This document shows, piece after piece, positions 22,601 to 33,958 of a stretch of 64,000 bases of DNA. Where the stretch lies: contig NC_084672.1 in assembly GCF_028389875.1 (NCBI RefSeq), forward strand, positions 496,001 through 560,000, read 5' to 3'. The first letter of the stretch is position 1. Each line of letters begins with the position of its first letter. Below the pieces are notes generated by a model. That model saw nothing but the letters and a program-made list of their open reading frames with translations. It was not told where the DNA came from and did no database searches. The stretch is from Rhea pennata (taxonomy: Eukaryota; Chordata; Aves; Rheiformes; Rheidae). A program made the translations under genes and the position numbers.

Positions 22601-25600
22601 GATCAGAATGCAGTGATCCAGCACTAGAGTCCATCTTTTGTTGGGACTTTATAGTGTAGAGACCCCTATTAGGAGAAGGACACAGGCATAGTCTGCACCT
22701 TTCTTTCCTAGTTTCCCTCCCTAGCTCTCCTAGGCTGTTCTACTACCATTAGGTAATCCCCCGTTCCCTCTTCTGCTTGAAGCAGGCAGGCAGGACAAGG
22801 AGTGACACAGACTCAGGAAAGCTCATAAAGGGGAAAAACAGTAGCAGTGTTGCCCAGAGACCCTGTGGAATCTTTGTCCTTGGAGGTTTTCAAAGACCCA
22901 ACTGGACAAAACCCTAAGCAACCTGATCTGAATAATTCATTGCTGACCCTATTTTGAACAGAGGGTTGGACTAGAGACCTTCCAAAGTTCTTTCCAGTCC
23001 AAACAACTCTATGATTCTGTGTCAATGACAGTAAACAGCCCAAATGTGGGACCTGAGAGTTTCTCTCCTTCAAATACTCCTGAAATACCTCCTGTTAGGA
23101 GAAGGTATATAGAGAGGGGAAAATAAAAAAGCAGCAGCTGGGAACCTACCAGCCCCTGATTTCCAGGGTCTGGAATGCTCCTAGGATAGAAGAGTGGCTA
23201 AAACTCATTAATACTATGCAAGTTTCATTGGAAACTTCCCTTTTTTACCAGGTTGCTGCTGCTGGGCTCGATGTACCTCATGGTAGCAAACCGGGCCAGA
23301 CCCTCCTTGTAGACAAAAATCTTCAGCGGGTCACAGGATGTGACCAGCACATAGATACGCATGTCAAATTTAAAGCCATCAATAAGGAAAGGCTGTGAGA
23401 CAAAAGGTAGAAGCAAGCATGAGATAAGGAAACATTGATAGGTGTGCTGCTGATTCTTTGAGGATGGCTACTCTATCTGTACATCTTGTGCCACTTCTTG
23501 GCAGCTCAGTGGTGAGGGGAAATGCAAGCTTTCACTATGGCTCTACTGTGTTACAGCCATACTGATACCCATGGCAAAGTCTGGAAGAAGTAGGGCAAAG
23601 GAGACAAGGAGGATAGAAGAGTTAGGAAGCTGGAGTCTTCCACCGACATTTCAAGACAGTCCCCATTACCTTAGAGATATACTGCTGACAAATCATATGC
23701 TCTCCATGCTTGATATCCTTCGGGTTACGTGTTATGAAGATACCTCTCCCTTGGCAGCCGCTGTCTGGCTTGCAGATGAATGTTCTGTTTTTCCTCACAC
23801 GACTATAGGCCTGGAAATCCCCATAGCTATACAATGAAAGAGTGTCTGTTAAAAGCTAAAACACCCAGCTCATGAACTCTCTCATAGCATTTAGATACTC
23901 AAACTATGGTGCTGTGGGCAAGTATAGACTAAACTTTTACAGCAGAGGAATAGTACAGCTATTCCTGACTTATGTCGGTTATAAATTGGTCCTTCTGCAA
24001 CCTGACAAAGACCTCCAGGTTCCAATGCTTAGTTGCATACATCTCTCTCTCTGCCAGGAGGTTCAGAGGAAATGGTCACCACTATTCATCTGGGAGCCAG
24101 TAAGATTTCAGCTCTGCTGCTGCAGAGAGATCAGGAGAAAATAAACAATCCCTAACTACAAAGGAGGAAGAAGTTGCAAGCTTTTAGACTGCTTTACTTC
24201 TGGCTTATCGGCAAATAGACAAGAGGCCACAGTCAGAACGTTCTAACCAGGGTGGAAAGGCTCACGGTTTAAGCATGCACATCACATTAGATGGCTGCTC
24301 CACTGAGTGGGGTGCTTTGAAGAGTCATACCCATATACCAGTTAATTATTTTGCTGTAGATGGAGGAGCACTGTCTCTGTCTTAGGCGTCATGTGTAGGG
24401 AAAGAGGTAGGCAAACAGGATAAATTCCAGAAAACAGTGCCAAGAGGAATCAAATTCCAGGAAATATAGCCTGGAAAGAAAGAAGTAGGTTTGTTTTCTC
24501 TAGAAATGAGAAGATTGAGAGGACACATGACAACAGCCTTCCAGTACACAACACATTATTAGCAAAACATAGCAAACCACTGTTCTATGAGGCCAGTGTA
24601 AATGGGAGAAGTACTATGGTGCTGATATTTCAGGTTATATATTAAGAAAGTCTTTCTAACCAAAAGGAGAGTTTAGCTGTAAAATAGATTATGAAAGCCC
24701 TTCTTGGGGGTTTTCAGGAAATAGTAAGAAAAAAAATCTATAGATAATGTCTAAAAATAGATATCATGCCTCCTTACAACCAGCTGAACTTAGAGTGCTC
24801 TTTTGTCTCTTCCAACTCTACATTGCTAACATTGTTTGTCTGTATATGATCAGAGAAGCCATATCTTCTGCCCAAAAGCTTGAATAACTTGGTGACAGCT
24901 TACATATAACTGTGTGTTTTGTTCAGTATAAAGGCCTGCACTGTCTCACTGTCCTCCACCATTACACCATATGCTCTATTGTAGTAGACAGCAGAAGTGC
25001 AAGGGGTTGGGAAAGACAACCATCATAGCTAATGGTGCAAAACTGCCTCAGATCCTTGTACTGTTCCCTTCCTGGGCAAGTAATAAGCATTCAACTTAGT
25101 CTATATGGGAAGAGAGTCTCATACAGTGTTCTGCAGTTACCTCTCCTGCTCACTACGGGTTGTAAAGAGACACTGCACAAAAGCACAGATATTACATTCC
25201 CATTTAGCCCATTGCCCTTTGGCTTTCAGGGTGGATCTGTCTCTCAAGATTTAGCCCAATTCAGCCTGCAATCAGTCAAGCAACAAGGCATATATTTGAC
25301 AGAGTAATTCAATGTAATAAGAATTAAGGATGTGCGAAGCTAGAAACTTGGTTAAAAACATCCCATTCAATTCTGAGGAAGGTTATGGAGGCCCAAGCCA
25401 AGATATGAAACCTCAGAGGGTTTCACCCCCGCCCAAGGCCTAGCTGTCAACTACAGTGGTTCCCACTTCCTAATTTCAACCCCCTGTTGTCTGCTGCATT
25501 AATGTGTATAACTCACTCTGCTGGCAGGCACCAAGTACGGGGAAAAATATTGTACTCCTTGGGGAAGAGTTTGAGCATGCGGTTAAGATTGCGAGCCAAC

Positions 25601-28600
25601 AAGTCCTTACGGCAGATCTCTGTCATGCCTGGAAAATGGTTGATTTTCTGAAACAGGTGCAGAAGAAAAACAAAATCAGCAAAGGAACAGTAGTGGCAAC
25701 CCTCAAGACCCAAGGAAAGCTAGTATATCTGGAAACAAGCAAGCAGAACAGGAACTTGGGCCTGTGGTTGCCTTGAATGTCTGCAGAGAAACAGATTATG
25801 CTAGAACTGCTTTATCTGAACTTCATCAGTACAATTTATCTGCTCATTCCATCTCAGCTCTGCAGCTCTCCCTTCCTAGAATATCACAGTTTCAAGAAGG
25901 GAGCAGTCTGTCAGCAAGAAACATTTATTTTATACTAAATTAAAGGGGTTGGCAGCTTTCCAGTTCACGCTACTAACTGCCAAACTCTGGCTGATGGTAC
26001 CATATGAGAAACATATGAAGTAAAGGCTTGTGAACCTAAGCACTCTGGAACTGATGCAGACAAGAAGGGAGGTGCTAATTTTGGACACTTGTTTCATTTT
26101 GCAGCAATATGTCCCATTAATGACCTGCTGTCTTGTCCTCCTATCCCGAGCTCTTTCTGCTGGGCACCCTTTCCATGGAGGGATATTTACCTGAAACCGT
26201 TTCATTTCCATGACACGCTCCAGAGAGACTGAATAATCAGTCCAATATATTGTCCAGTCCTCATTTTCTCCCACTTCTTTCAGCCCACAGCTTCGTGCAG
26301 CACGCCGTACTGTACCAAAAAAAAAAACAGGTAAGAAAGGGGACCTCTGGACCAAGCAGAGGGTATAAACCCCAGAGATTAGATCTCCAAAGTAAAAAGG
26401 GACAGGACTGTAGAATGAACCTCTCCAGAAATCCACTTCCACTCTCAAAAGATGACAAGATATTGGTGGGGACCCTTTAAAAATACAAGCTTTACCTGGC
26501 TAAACTCACTGCAACCTCTGACTGCAGGTATAATGAGATCTATCAGCCCTGTGAGTCCACTTGCCTAGGAGTCCAAGAGCACTTCTTGAATTAGAGCAGG
26601 CTTGAACCTGTATGGGCCTGACACCACATAGCCAGAAACAAATTTTTTTTGAAGATATTGGTTTCATCTTTAAAATCAAAAGCTATTTGGCAGCAGAACA
26701 CAAAAGCTTTTGGAGTAGGAGGCTCTTACTGGGCTGATTACTGTTAGTGCCAATCCTGAATTTGGCCTCTTACAGAGCTGGGGAAAGGATGAAGGAAACA
26801 CATATGCTATGAAATTGGAATACGTTAGCAAGAAAACACAAAAAGGGCAGCTTGAAGCCAGAAGCCTCCGTCTTCCTAGCCATTTACAAGCAGATGGCCA
26901 TACCTGAATAAATAATAGTTTGCTTTTTATTGATAGTATCTCAGCACATCTCCCGGTAACACAGTCTTGCTGCCATGCATTGGCAATAGTCTTGTTGCAC
27001 ATTCTCAATTGATCAGCGCAGACTTGTAGTTCTGGTAAGAGCAGGCCTGGGCACCAGAGCTTTGGAGGCATCAGTGAAATGGGCCGGGTCCCTACAGAGC
27101 TCACACTGCCATTCCATCTCCCCTTGTAGATCCTTACTCCTTTGCCACCACCAAACTGATTGAGCATGGCCCTGAGTGAAATATGTAGTACCGGCCACTC
27201 TGCATAAAACCAGCATTCTTTGCACAGCTGACAAGGCTGTGACCTTCAGTAAAGCAAATGTGGCTGTAATGCTAGAATAATTGTCATTAGCAAATTGACT
27301 AATAAAAGCTGTCAGATGCTATGAGCCTGTTCTCTTATGATACATCTCATGGCAGACAAAGAAGGCAAGATGGGAGAATGGAACAGCTACCTAGAGTATA
27401 TCACTGGAGAACAGCAAGAGAGGTTCAAGGTACCTACCCAGCCTGTTCCATGACCTGTTCTAAGTTAAACAAATGGACTGTTAAATGAACTTCTCAGTTC
27501 ATTTTCTCAACCTTGGTATAAGTCTTTCCTTGTAACTGTCCCTAACCAAGCCTTTCTCACCAATTTTAGAGGATGTTCTGGCTATGGCAAAAGAATAATG
27601 CTTCTAAATCCAGAAAGAAATCTCTTAATACTAGTGCAAGGTGTGAGTGAATGGGAGGAGGTTTGCAGTGCTGTTGTATATTCTGTACTTCTTTAAACAA
27701 GAGACCACCTCAGTCCAAAGTGTGGTCAATTGCTTACTTTTCAGTGGTCCAAGTCACTTACAAGCCATAAATACATAGAACAAAAGCCACTGTGCAGTGA
27801 AATTTCAATTATCAGCATCCCTCACTAGGTGAGCAGGCATTTCAAAGAGCTTACTGTAGGTGAGCCTGATCTGACAGGGTACTCTACAATACTGTGGACT
27901 TACCACTGTCATACTTGCAGCTGGTCAGATTGATGGATGCAATGCTGGAATTAAAAAGAGATGGTAAGACAGCTTCAGTGGGGCAATGAAGATCTCATCC
28001 TGGGAACAGGCAGTCAGAAAGGAGACAAACGTATACCTGCACACATGCACATAACTGACACTCCACAGAGTTACTCAGCAAACCCGATCTGGTCCCAAAA
28101 CAGGCTCAGCAAGCCATGGCAAACAGGTTCTGAATCTGAGTCCTACCATTGACACCTCATGCTTAGAATTATAGGGATAATTTAAGGGAAACAGTATTTC
28201 TTCTCGGATTCAGAAAGTCACCAAAAAAGCCTCAGTAGGGCTCGGGACTAGAGGGGCCCAGTTATGCATTACTCGCCTTAGTCAGATGCACTGGTTTCAG
28301 AGGACAGAATCGCGCTCCTGCTAGCAGGCAGCTGAGACAGAACACAGGGCTCAGCTGCATCTGCTTTCTGGCAAGAATAAATAAAACTAACACAATGTGG
28401 ATAATACATGCATATTTTATGAGAACACGCACAGCCCGGCCTTTCGTATCTGGGAGCAGCGCTGCCCCCTTTAAAAAAAGGGGAAGAAAACTTTCCCAAC
28501 GGTGTGTGCACGCACCGGACCGCGGCTCCGAGACCGGCAGCCCCTGAGGGCCCGCCCAGGCCAGGGCCCGCCCAGGCCAGGGCCCGCCCAGGCCAGGGCC

Positions 28601-28771
28601 CCCGCAGGGCCGCGGCCCCCGGGCCCGGCCGTGGCGCACTCGCCTGTGCTTCCTCTTCTTCCGCGGCTCCGGGCCGGCGGGGCCCGCGGGGGCAGCAGAA
28701 CGGCCCGGGGTGGCAGGGCCTGGTCCCGAGACCGCCGCCGCCGCCGCCGCCGCCGCCTCACCCGCCGCCAT
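16608..28771 (-). CDS. TTLL13: TTLL13, tubulin polyglutamylase (complete)
   Basis: Exons: 28644-28771, 27904-27944, 26191-26309, 25517-25647, 23670-23826, 23249-23392, 22032-22117, 21665-21890, 21019-21203, 19837-20025, 19191-19374, 18654-18851, 16608-16976. They sum to 2157 nt, or 718 aa (human about 815). The TTL domain shows the nucleotide-binding stretch [17 protein letters not shown] (from residue 158), [20 protein letters not shown], and the metal-site residues Asp331, Glu344 and Asn346 in FDILLD and LEVNHSPSF. The TTLL family adds glutamate chains to tubulin tails of axonemes and neurons; TTLL13 is reported to elongate chains on alpha-tubulin. A basic helical region follows ([30 protein letters not shown]). 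Exon 1 encodes an eight-Ala tract from a CCG run, and intron 1 uses a GC donor. The gene appears intact. Confidence 0.95.
22837..23023 (+). mobile_element. CR1 LINE 3' fragment (TTLL13 intron 6)
   Basis: Typical CR1 3' end: 'TTGGAGGTTTTCAAAGACCC', then CAACTGGACAAA, CCTAAGCAACCTGATCTG, GGTTGGACTAGAGACCTTCC and a terminal CTATGATTCTGTG. It is 5'-truncated, moderately diverged and antisense to TTLL13. CR1 is the dominant LINE of birds and other sauropsids. Confidence 0.85.
24365..24830 (+). mobile_element. Old CR1-like fragment (TTLL13 intron 4)
   Basis: Diverged order of CR1-type phrases: GAGAAGATTGAGAGGACACA, TTCAGGTTATATATTAAGAA then AGTCTTTCTAAC, GGGGTTTTCAGGAAATAG, and TCTTCCAACTCTACATTGCT. 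It was recognised by eye only, and its boundaries are approximate. Confidence 0.45.
28732..28756 (-). repeat. (CCG)n coding for poly-Ala in TTLL13 exon 1
   Basis: An uninterrupted CCG run encodes eight alanines (residues 6-13) right after MAAGE. The reading GAG (GCG)8 GTC is direct from the minus strand. Confidence 0.9.
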
Positions 28772-28833
28772 GGCGCCGGCTCCATGGCGACGGGCCCGCG
28801 CCGCGCCCCGCGACCATAGAGACGTGCCCGTGT

Positions 28834-28981
28834 CACGTGGCCCCGCCCCCAGCTCTGGCCTGTCATTGGCCGGTGGCGCCCCCGGCGGCGTCCCCCGGCG
28901 CCGCGGGCCCGCGCACGCGCAGCGCGCAGACGGCGGCGCGGTGGGGCCGGGCCGGGCCGGGCCGGGCCGGGCCGGGCCGGG
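28834..28981. promoter_or_regulatory. TTLL13 promoter: CACGTG, NRF1-like site and (GGGCC)8
   Basis: Only 226 bp separate the GDPGP1 stop from the TTLL13 ATG. They hold CACGTG at 28834-28839, an NRF1-like GCGCACGCGCAG near 28912, and about eight GGGCC pentamers at 28943-28981. No poly(A) signal for GDPGP1 was found in the gap. Confidence 0.5.
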
Positions 28982-28997
28982 CGCGATGGCGGCGGCG

Positions 28998-30119
28998 TCA
29001 CGGCGCGAGCAGCCGCGCCAGGTCCCCGCGCAGCTGCTCCAGCTGCGGCTCCGGCAGCAGGTGCTGGCGGATGGCGCCCAGGGCCTCGGCCTCGGTGAGG
29101 CCGCGGAAGGCGGGGGCAGCCGCCACGGGCAGGTGGCCGGCCAGCTCGCAGAGCGCCACGGGCAGCGCCGCCTGCGCCCCGGGGCCCAGCGCGGCCCGGC
29201 GCGCCCACAGCAGCACCCGCAGCCCCGCACGGGCCCCGCCGGCCCGCGGCGGCTCGCCCCGCGGCGGCTCGCCCCGCGTCACCAGCACGTTGTAGGCCAC
29301 CCCGCGGCGCAGCAGGTGGTCGGCGGCGCGGCAGACGTCGCGCGCCAGGGCGTCCAGGCCCGCGCCCTGGCTGTAGAAGAGGAAGCCCGGGGCCGGGACG
29401 CCGCGCAGGAAGAAGAGGCCCGGTGCTGGGCTGAGGGGCTCCGCGGGCGCGGACTCCACCAGCAGCGGCCAGCCCAGGTAGAAGCCGTGCAGGTGGAGGT
29501 GGTTGACCGAGGCGAAGGCCCCCAGGCTGTTGAAGCCCACACGGAAGCCGGGGTGGGCGCTGAGCAGCACCGCGTCCAGGCCGAAGCGGAGCAGCTCGGG
29601 GGTGAGGACCTGGGGCAGGTGCAGCGTGGGCTCCGGCAGGAGGAGCACGTGGCCCAGCTCCAAGGGGCTCACGTTGATTACCACCAGAACGTAGTCGAGC
29701 TGGGGGCAGCCCGCAGCTGGCGGGCAGGCAGGTGACCTGCGCATGCGGAACAAAACCTCGCCGGGGCGGATCTGGGTGAAGTTGAACTCCTGAGGGTTGA
29801 AGGGCTGCGTGACGCTGTGGATGGCCTGCGACTTCCTCTTCTCCGTGCCCCTCTGCACATTGAGCTGGGCCACCAGCTGCATGGGGCCAGGCAGGACGCG
29901 GGTCTCCAGCTCCCCCAGGTGATACCGAAACAAGCCCAGCTCCATCCGGTGCTTCCAGCCCTCCTGCAGAGCACGGTCAAAGCGGGACAGCATGTAGCCC
30001 GGTGGTGCAGGCTCGCTTCTCCAGCCAGCTCCATGCAGGATGAACTCATCCTCACTGTAGACAAAGTCTTCGGAGTGGGGGGCGCCTGGTGGCCCCGGCT
30101 GCTCCGCCTCAGCTGCCAT
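28998..30119 (-). CDS. GDPGP1: GDPGP1, GDP-D-glucose phosphorylase (complete, single coding exon)
   Basis: One uninterrupted 1122-nt frame encodes 373 aa (human 385). The start at 30119 (MAAEAEQPGPPGAPHSEDFV) was chosen because the family starts close before the ED.VYSEEDF-type motif. The frame stays open upstream, but a probable splice acceptor lies about 30 bp before the ATG (near 30148), so the upstream part is probably 5'UTR or intron. The HIT-superfamily active site is NHLHLHG, residues 206-212 (H-x-H-x-H, His207/209/211). The enzyme phosphorolyses GDP-D-glucose to GDP and glucose-1-phosphate, removing a wrongly made analogue of GDP-mannose in the cytosol. It is divergent from CIB1 (843 bp between start codons) and head-to-tail with TTLL13. 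Confidence 0.96.
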   Translation of the reverse strand: MAAEAEQPGPPGAPHSEDFVYSEDEFILHGAGWRSEPAPPGYMLSRFDRALQEGWKHRMELGLFRYHLGELETRVLPGPMQLVAQLNVQRGTEKRKSQAIHSVTQPFNPQEFNFTQIRPGEVLFRMRRSPACPPAAGCPQLDYVLVVINVSPLELGHVLLLPEPTLHLPQVLTPELLRFGLDAVLLSAHPGFRVGFNSLGAFASVNHLHLHGFYLGWPLLVESAPAEPLSPAPGLFFLRGVPAPGFLFYSQGAGLDALARDVCRAADHLLRRGVAYNVLVTRGEPPRGEPPRAGGARAGLRVLLWARRAALGPGAQAALPVALCELAGHLPVAAAPAFRGLTEAEALGAIRQHLLPEPQLEQLRGDLARLLAP

Positions 30120-30419
30120 GCCTGGTGCCCACACCAGGGCCGCGCCTCCTGCGGGCCGGTGAGCAGGGTGTGAGCGTGTGCCACGTGTGCTCTGAGCAAG
30201 CAGAGAGCCCTGCTGCGAGTCAGGTGGGCTGCCCCATCCCGGACCTGTCCCCTGCCCCATCCCGCCCCAGTCCCCGTGAACACTGGCACCGGCAGCAGGA
30301 GGAGATGCTCTGCAATGGAGCAGGCTGGGGGGGGGGCTGGAGGGGCCCGGTCAGTGCCGGGAGCCCTGTGCAGGAGGGGCAGAGCCTGGCTCAGAGCTGG
30401 GCGCGGGCAGGCAGGAGAG

Positions 30420-30815
30420 CCCCTGCCCCTGCCCCTGCTGTGCCTGTACCCCATAGCCCCTGCACCCCATGGCCTCCCTCATCACCCGGGCCCCACTGCC
30501 CCCTGCCCCCATGCCCCACCGTCCCCTGCCCCAAGGCCCTGCCCCACAGCCTCCCTCATCCTCCAGGATCCATTGCCTCCCTGCCCCACGGCTTCCCTAA
30601 TCCTCCGCCCTCCCCACCCCATGGCCTCTCCCCCTGCCCCGGCCCCACTTGCCCCCTGCCCCATGGCCTCACTCATCCCCCGCCCCTTCCCGCCCCATGG
30701 CCTCTCTCCCCTTCGGGCCCCACGGCCTCCCCCATCCCCCGCCCCTTCCCGCCCCATGGCCTCTCTCCCCTTCGGGCCCCACGGCCTCCCCCATCCCCCG
30801 GGCCCCCCCGCACCT
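30420..30815. repeat. Pyrimidine-rich degenerate repeat with a 59-bp direct duplication
   Basis: C/T-rich sequence built on CCCCATGGCCTC-type phrases lies between GDPGP1 and CIB1. The segment around 30680-30738 (GCCCCATGGCCTCTCTCCCC, CTTCGGGCCCCACGGCCTCC) is repeated almost exactly at 30739-30797. Confidence 0.7.
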
Positions 30816-30869
30816 GCGCCCCACGTGCGCGGACCGCGCGCCGGGCGGGCGGGGCTGCGGCGGCGCGGG

Positions 30870-30950
30870 CGGCGGGGGCGGGGCCAGGGCCGGCGGCGGG
30901 GGCGGGGCCAGGGCCGGCGGCGGGGGCGGGGCCACGTGAGGCGGAAGCGG
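30870..30950 (+). promoter_or_regulatory. CIB1: CIB1 promoter: triplicated GC-box unit plus CACGTG
   Basis: A 24-bp unit containing GGCGGGGGCGGGGCCAGGGC is repeated three times, starting at 30870, 30894 and 30918. Each copy carries an Sp/KLF GC box GGGGCGGGGC. The third copy runs into CACGTG (30933-30938), followed by GCGGAAGCG (ETS-like) and the CIB1 ATG at 30962. The region may be a bidirectional promoter shared with GDPGP1. Confidence 0.65.
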
Positions 30951-30961
30951 CGCGGGCCGCC

Positions 30962-33958
30962 ATGGGGGGCTCGGCCAGCGGGCTGCCGCGGGAGGCGCTC
31001 GGGGAGTACCAGGTGCGGGCGGCGGCGGCGGCGGCGGCGGGGCGGGCGGCACCGGGCCGGGGGGATGGGGGCTTGGGGGGCCGCAACGGGCCGCGGCGGG
31101 GCCAGGCCGGGAGCGGGACGAGGGCTGGAGGGGGCGGGGGGGGGGCGGGACTGGGCCGTGATGGGGGTTCGGGGGGGGCGGGACCGGACCGGGGACGCGA
31201 TGGGAGTGGGGGGGGGGGCGGGACCGGACCAGACCCGGGGGGGGTGAAATGGGCCGGGGCAGGACTGGGCCGTGATGGGGGCTCGGGAGGGGGGCAGGAC
31301 TGGACCAGGGATGAGATAGGGGTACAGGGTGGTAAGACTGGGTCGGGGGCAGGAGGGGGTCTGGGGGGGGGGGAAGCACTGGGCCAGGGGCGGGATGGGG
31401 GCCCTGGGGGGAAGCACCGAGGCTGCCCCGGGCCTGGGGGGTCTGCGTGTTGCCCCGGTGCCAGCGGGGGCCGGGCCGGGCTGACAGCCGCTCTCCCCAC
31501 AGGAGCTGACATTCCTGACCAAGCAGGAGATCCTGCTGTGAGTACCCCCTCGGGGCGCCCGGCTCTGCCCACAGCCACCTGCTCAGCCGCAGAGATGCTG
31601 TCCCTGGGCACGCGCCTGCCGGGGGCAGCCCCGCTGGGTGCTCCCCCTTCCCTTCCTGCCCCGCTCCCACCGGGCTTTGGGCTCCATCTCCACCACGGAG
31701 TCTGCTTCTGCAGTCCGGGTGGGCAACCCTCGGCTGTCCCTGGCTCACTGGCTTCTGTGGTCCTTTTCTTACATCAATGTTTGAAGCAAAGTAGGAGACA
31801 GGAAGCTGGAAGTCCTAGGCTGGGCCTTTCCCACTTGTGGGATTGGCAGGGTTTCAGGTTATGAAGGTGCCTGGGTGCAGCCTGCTAGCCCCGCTGGCAG
31901 TGGACACAGGCCTCACCTGGTCACCCAGGGGTCTGTGATGTGCTCAGGAGGCTGAGCGTAGGGCTGGCATCGAGCTGGTCCGGACACGTCTTGTGCAGAG
32001 GTGTCTGTTCGCTCCTTTGAAGTCTGCAGGCAGTGTGAGAATGGTTGCAGCCAGCTTTGCGGGCGGGCAGGCAGCAGGGCTGGCTCTTTCCTCCCTCCTG
32101 GTGCCGGATGCTGCAGTTCCAAGAGCTGGTGCAGAGGCAGCTGTCTTTTGCAAGCTGCAGGGGAAGCTGGCCCAACAGGCAGGACTGCCTGGGAGTGCGT
32201 GCTCCTACCCCTTGATCCGGCTAGTGTACAAGTATTATGCTTTTGTGCACAGCTGGCAGGGAGCTGTGGGAAACAGGGTGTCCCCCTGTCTGCACGGCTT
32301 CTGGGAAGGGCTGCCTGCGCTGCCTGTGCCCAGAGGGCTGCCTTCTGAGCCGCCTGCTCCACAGAGCGTCTCTTGTTCTTGCCTCTTCAAGTGCCTACAA
32401 GAGGTTCAGTGAACTGCTGCCAGAGGAGGAGAAGGAGAATGCCCGCTCAGTTCGGATTCCCAAGAGCAGGATCCTGACGTTGCCTGAACTGAGGGTATGG
32501 TATCTGGGAGACAGCAGCACCGAGCTACTGCTACCTTCCTCCTGGGCGTGTTCGGGCAGCTCCCTGTTTACTCTCCTAGGCCTTTGCAGTGCCAGCGCTC
32601 TCTTACTCAGCTCACTGCCCGTAACAGTTATTCAGGGAAGCTGTTCACTTATCACACGTCAGCTCCATATACAAACAACTTCCTTGTCCCTGCTGTGGCT
32701 GCGATTGCACAGCCGTACGATTGCAAGACAGCTGCAGTAATGCTATGAGGTACCTGCTGCCAGGGCAAGTAGCTGCCTGTGTGCGGAGTCAGTGCTCAGT
32801 ACGGGGTCAGCACAAGGCCAGAAAGGACTGCTGAAGTGCTAGCTTGCCAACCTGCAGCTGAGGAAGCAGGTCTGGCGCTGCCCAGCCTCGCCCTGAGCTG
32901 TTGCGGTGTGTTGGCAGGCAAACCCCTTCCGGCACCGCATCTGCCGGGTGTTCTCCACCTCAGAGAATGGGGATGACAGCATGTCCTTTGAAGACTTCCT
33001 TGATATGCTGAGTGTCTTCAGCGACTCTGCTACCTCAGAGATCAAATCCTACTATGCTTTCCGCATCTTTGGTAATGATTGCAGGGGGGTGAATACTGTG
33101 TCCTGGGATCCCGCTCCCTGTGGTGGGGGGACAGATCCTTGTTCGTGAGGGCTGGCCATGTCCTCGGAGTGCCCAGGGAGACGGTGGCTTTAGGTACTCC
33201 CTGGGGGGAACTGTAGCATGATGTGCACCAGCTCTCTAGCACTGATGGGTACAGTAGGGAGCCCACCATGCCCTCAGGTGGTCTATGTGGGTGCTGTGAT
33301 TCTCTGGGGCCACTGAGGCCCCGTGGGGCATAACTTTCCTCTGCCCAAAGACTTCGATGATGATGGGGCTCTGGACAAAAAGGACCTGGAGAAGTTGGTG
33401 AACTGTCTGACAGGAGAAGGTGAGGAGTCCAGGCTGAGCAATGCAGAGATGGAGCAGCTTATCGAGAATGTGAGTACTGTCAGCCTGGGCATGGCCTGCT
33501 GCATGGTCCTGGTCATAACTGCTCACGTTTCCTTCCCCTGCAGATCCTGGAGGAGTCTGACATCGACAAGGATGGCACCATCAATCTTGCAGAGTTCCAG
33601 CACGTCATCTCTCGCTCCCCTGACTTTGCCAGGTACTGCACTTCTGTCTGGGTACTGTGGTCTCCAGCTGTGTAGTTTGTCCTGAGGGCCGGTCTGGAGG
33701 GTTTGCCCATTCTGGTCTCTGCTTGCTTCATGGTAGAGCTCTTTTAGAGGCAGTAAGGCAAGGCTATGCTCTCCCCTTATGAGGTATCCCGTAACAGTGA
33801 AGGGAACTTTATCCTTGCTAGCTCTCCAGAGAGCCTCTTCTGCACAGGGTAGTGCTGCATCCCTGTAGCACTAGGCACTCACAAACCTTGCTTGCAACAC
33901 AGCGAGTAGGTGCAGAACCTCTTGTATCTCTTGCAGCTCCTTCAAGATTGTTCTGTGA
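30962..33958 (+). CDS. CIB1: CIB1, calcium- and integrin-binding protein 1 (complete)
   Basis: Exons 30962-31012, 31503-31537, 32392-32494, 32918-33071, 33351-33469, 33544-33632 and 33937-33958 total 573 nt, or 190 aa (human 191). The N-terminus MGGSASGLPREALGEYQ keeps Gly2 and Ser6, as expected for a Met-Gly N-myristoylation signal. Two active EF-hands are visible: loop DFDDDGALDKKD (from residue 115, position 12 Asp, as in mammals) and DIDKDGTINLAE (160-171). The C-terminus SFKIVL is the family end that competes with integrin alphaIIb. CIB1 acts at membranes with integrin tails, PAK1, SK1 and TMC6/8. Intron 1 starts with a GGC run and G-rich repeats. It is tail-to-tail with SEMA4B, as in human. 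Confidence 0.98.
31018..31430 (+). repeat. GGC run and G-rich degenerate repeat in CIB1 intron 1
   Basis: (GGC)n at about 31018-31040 begins a few bases after the donor. Degenerate G-rich units with GACTGGGCCGTGATGGGGG follow at about 31148 and 31265, with G runs of up to 10. Strong G-quadruplex potential on the sense strand. Confidence 0.7.

Noticed and set aside
28760-28795. X-box overlapping the TTLL13 start codon
   Set aside because: Only the first half (GTCGCCATGG) matches; the second half has two mismatches in its core. Too weak to call.
28262-29735. Plus-strand frames of 245-341 aa opposite GDPGP1
   Set aside because: They are antisense shadows of the GDPGP1 coding exon, with no recognisable domain and no splice support.
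30089-31864. 591-aa plus-strand frame spanning the GDPGP1-CIB1 gap
   Set aside because: It is Pro/Gly-rich low-complexity translation of repeats and overlaps CIB1 exons 1-2 in another frame. CIB1 exons close perfectly in phase.
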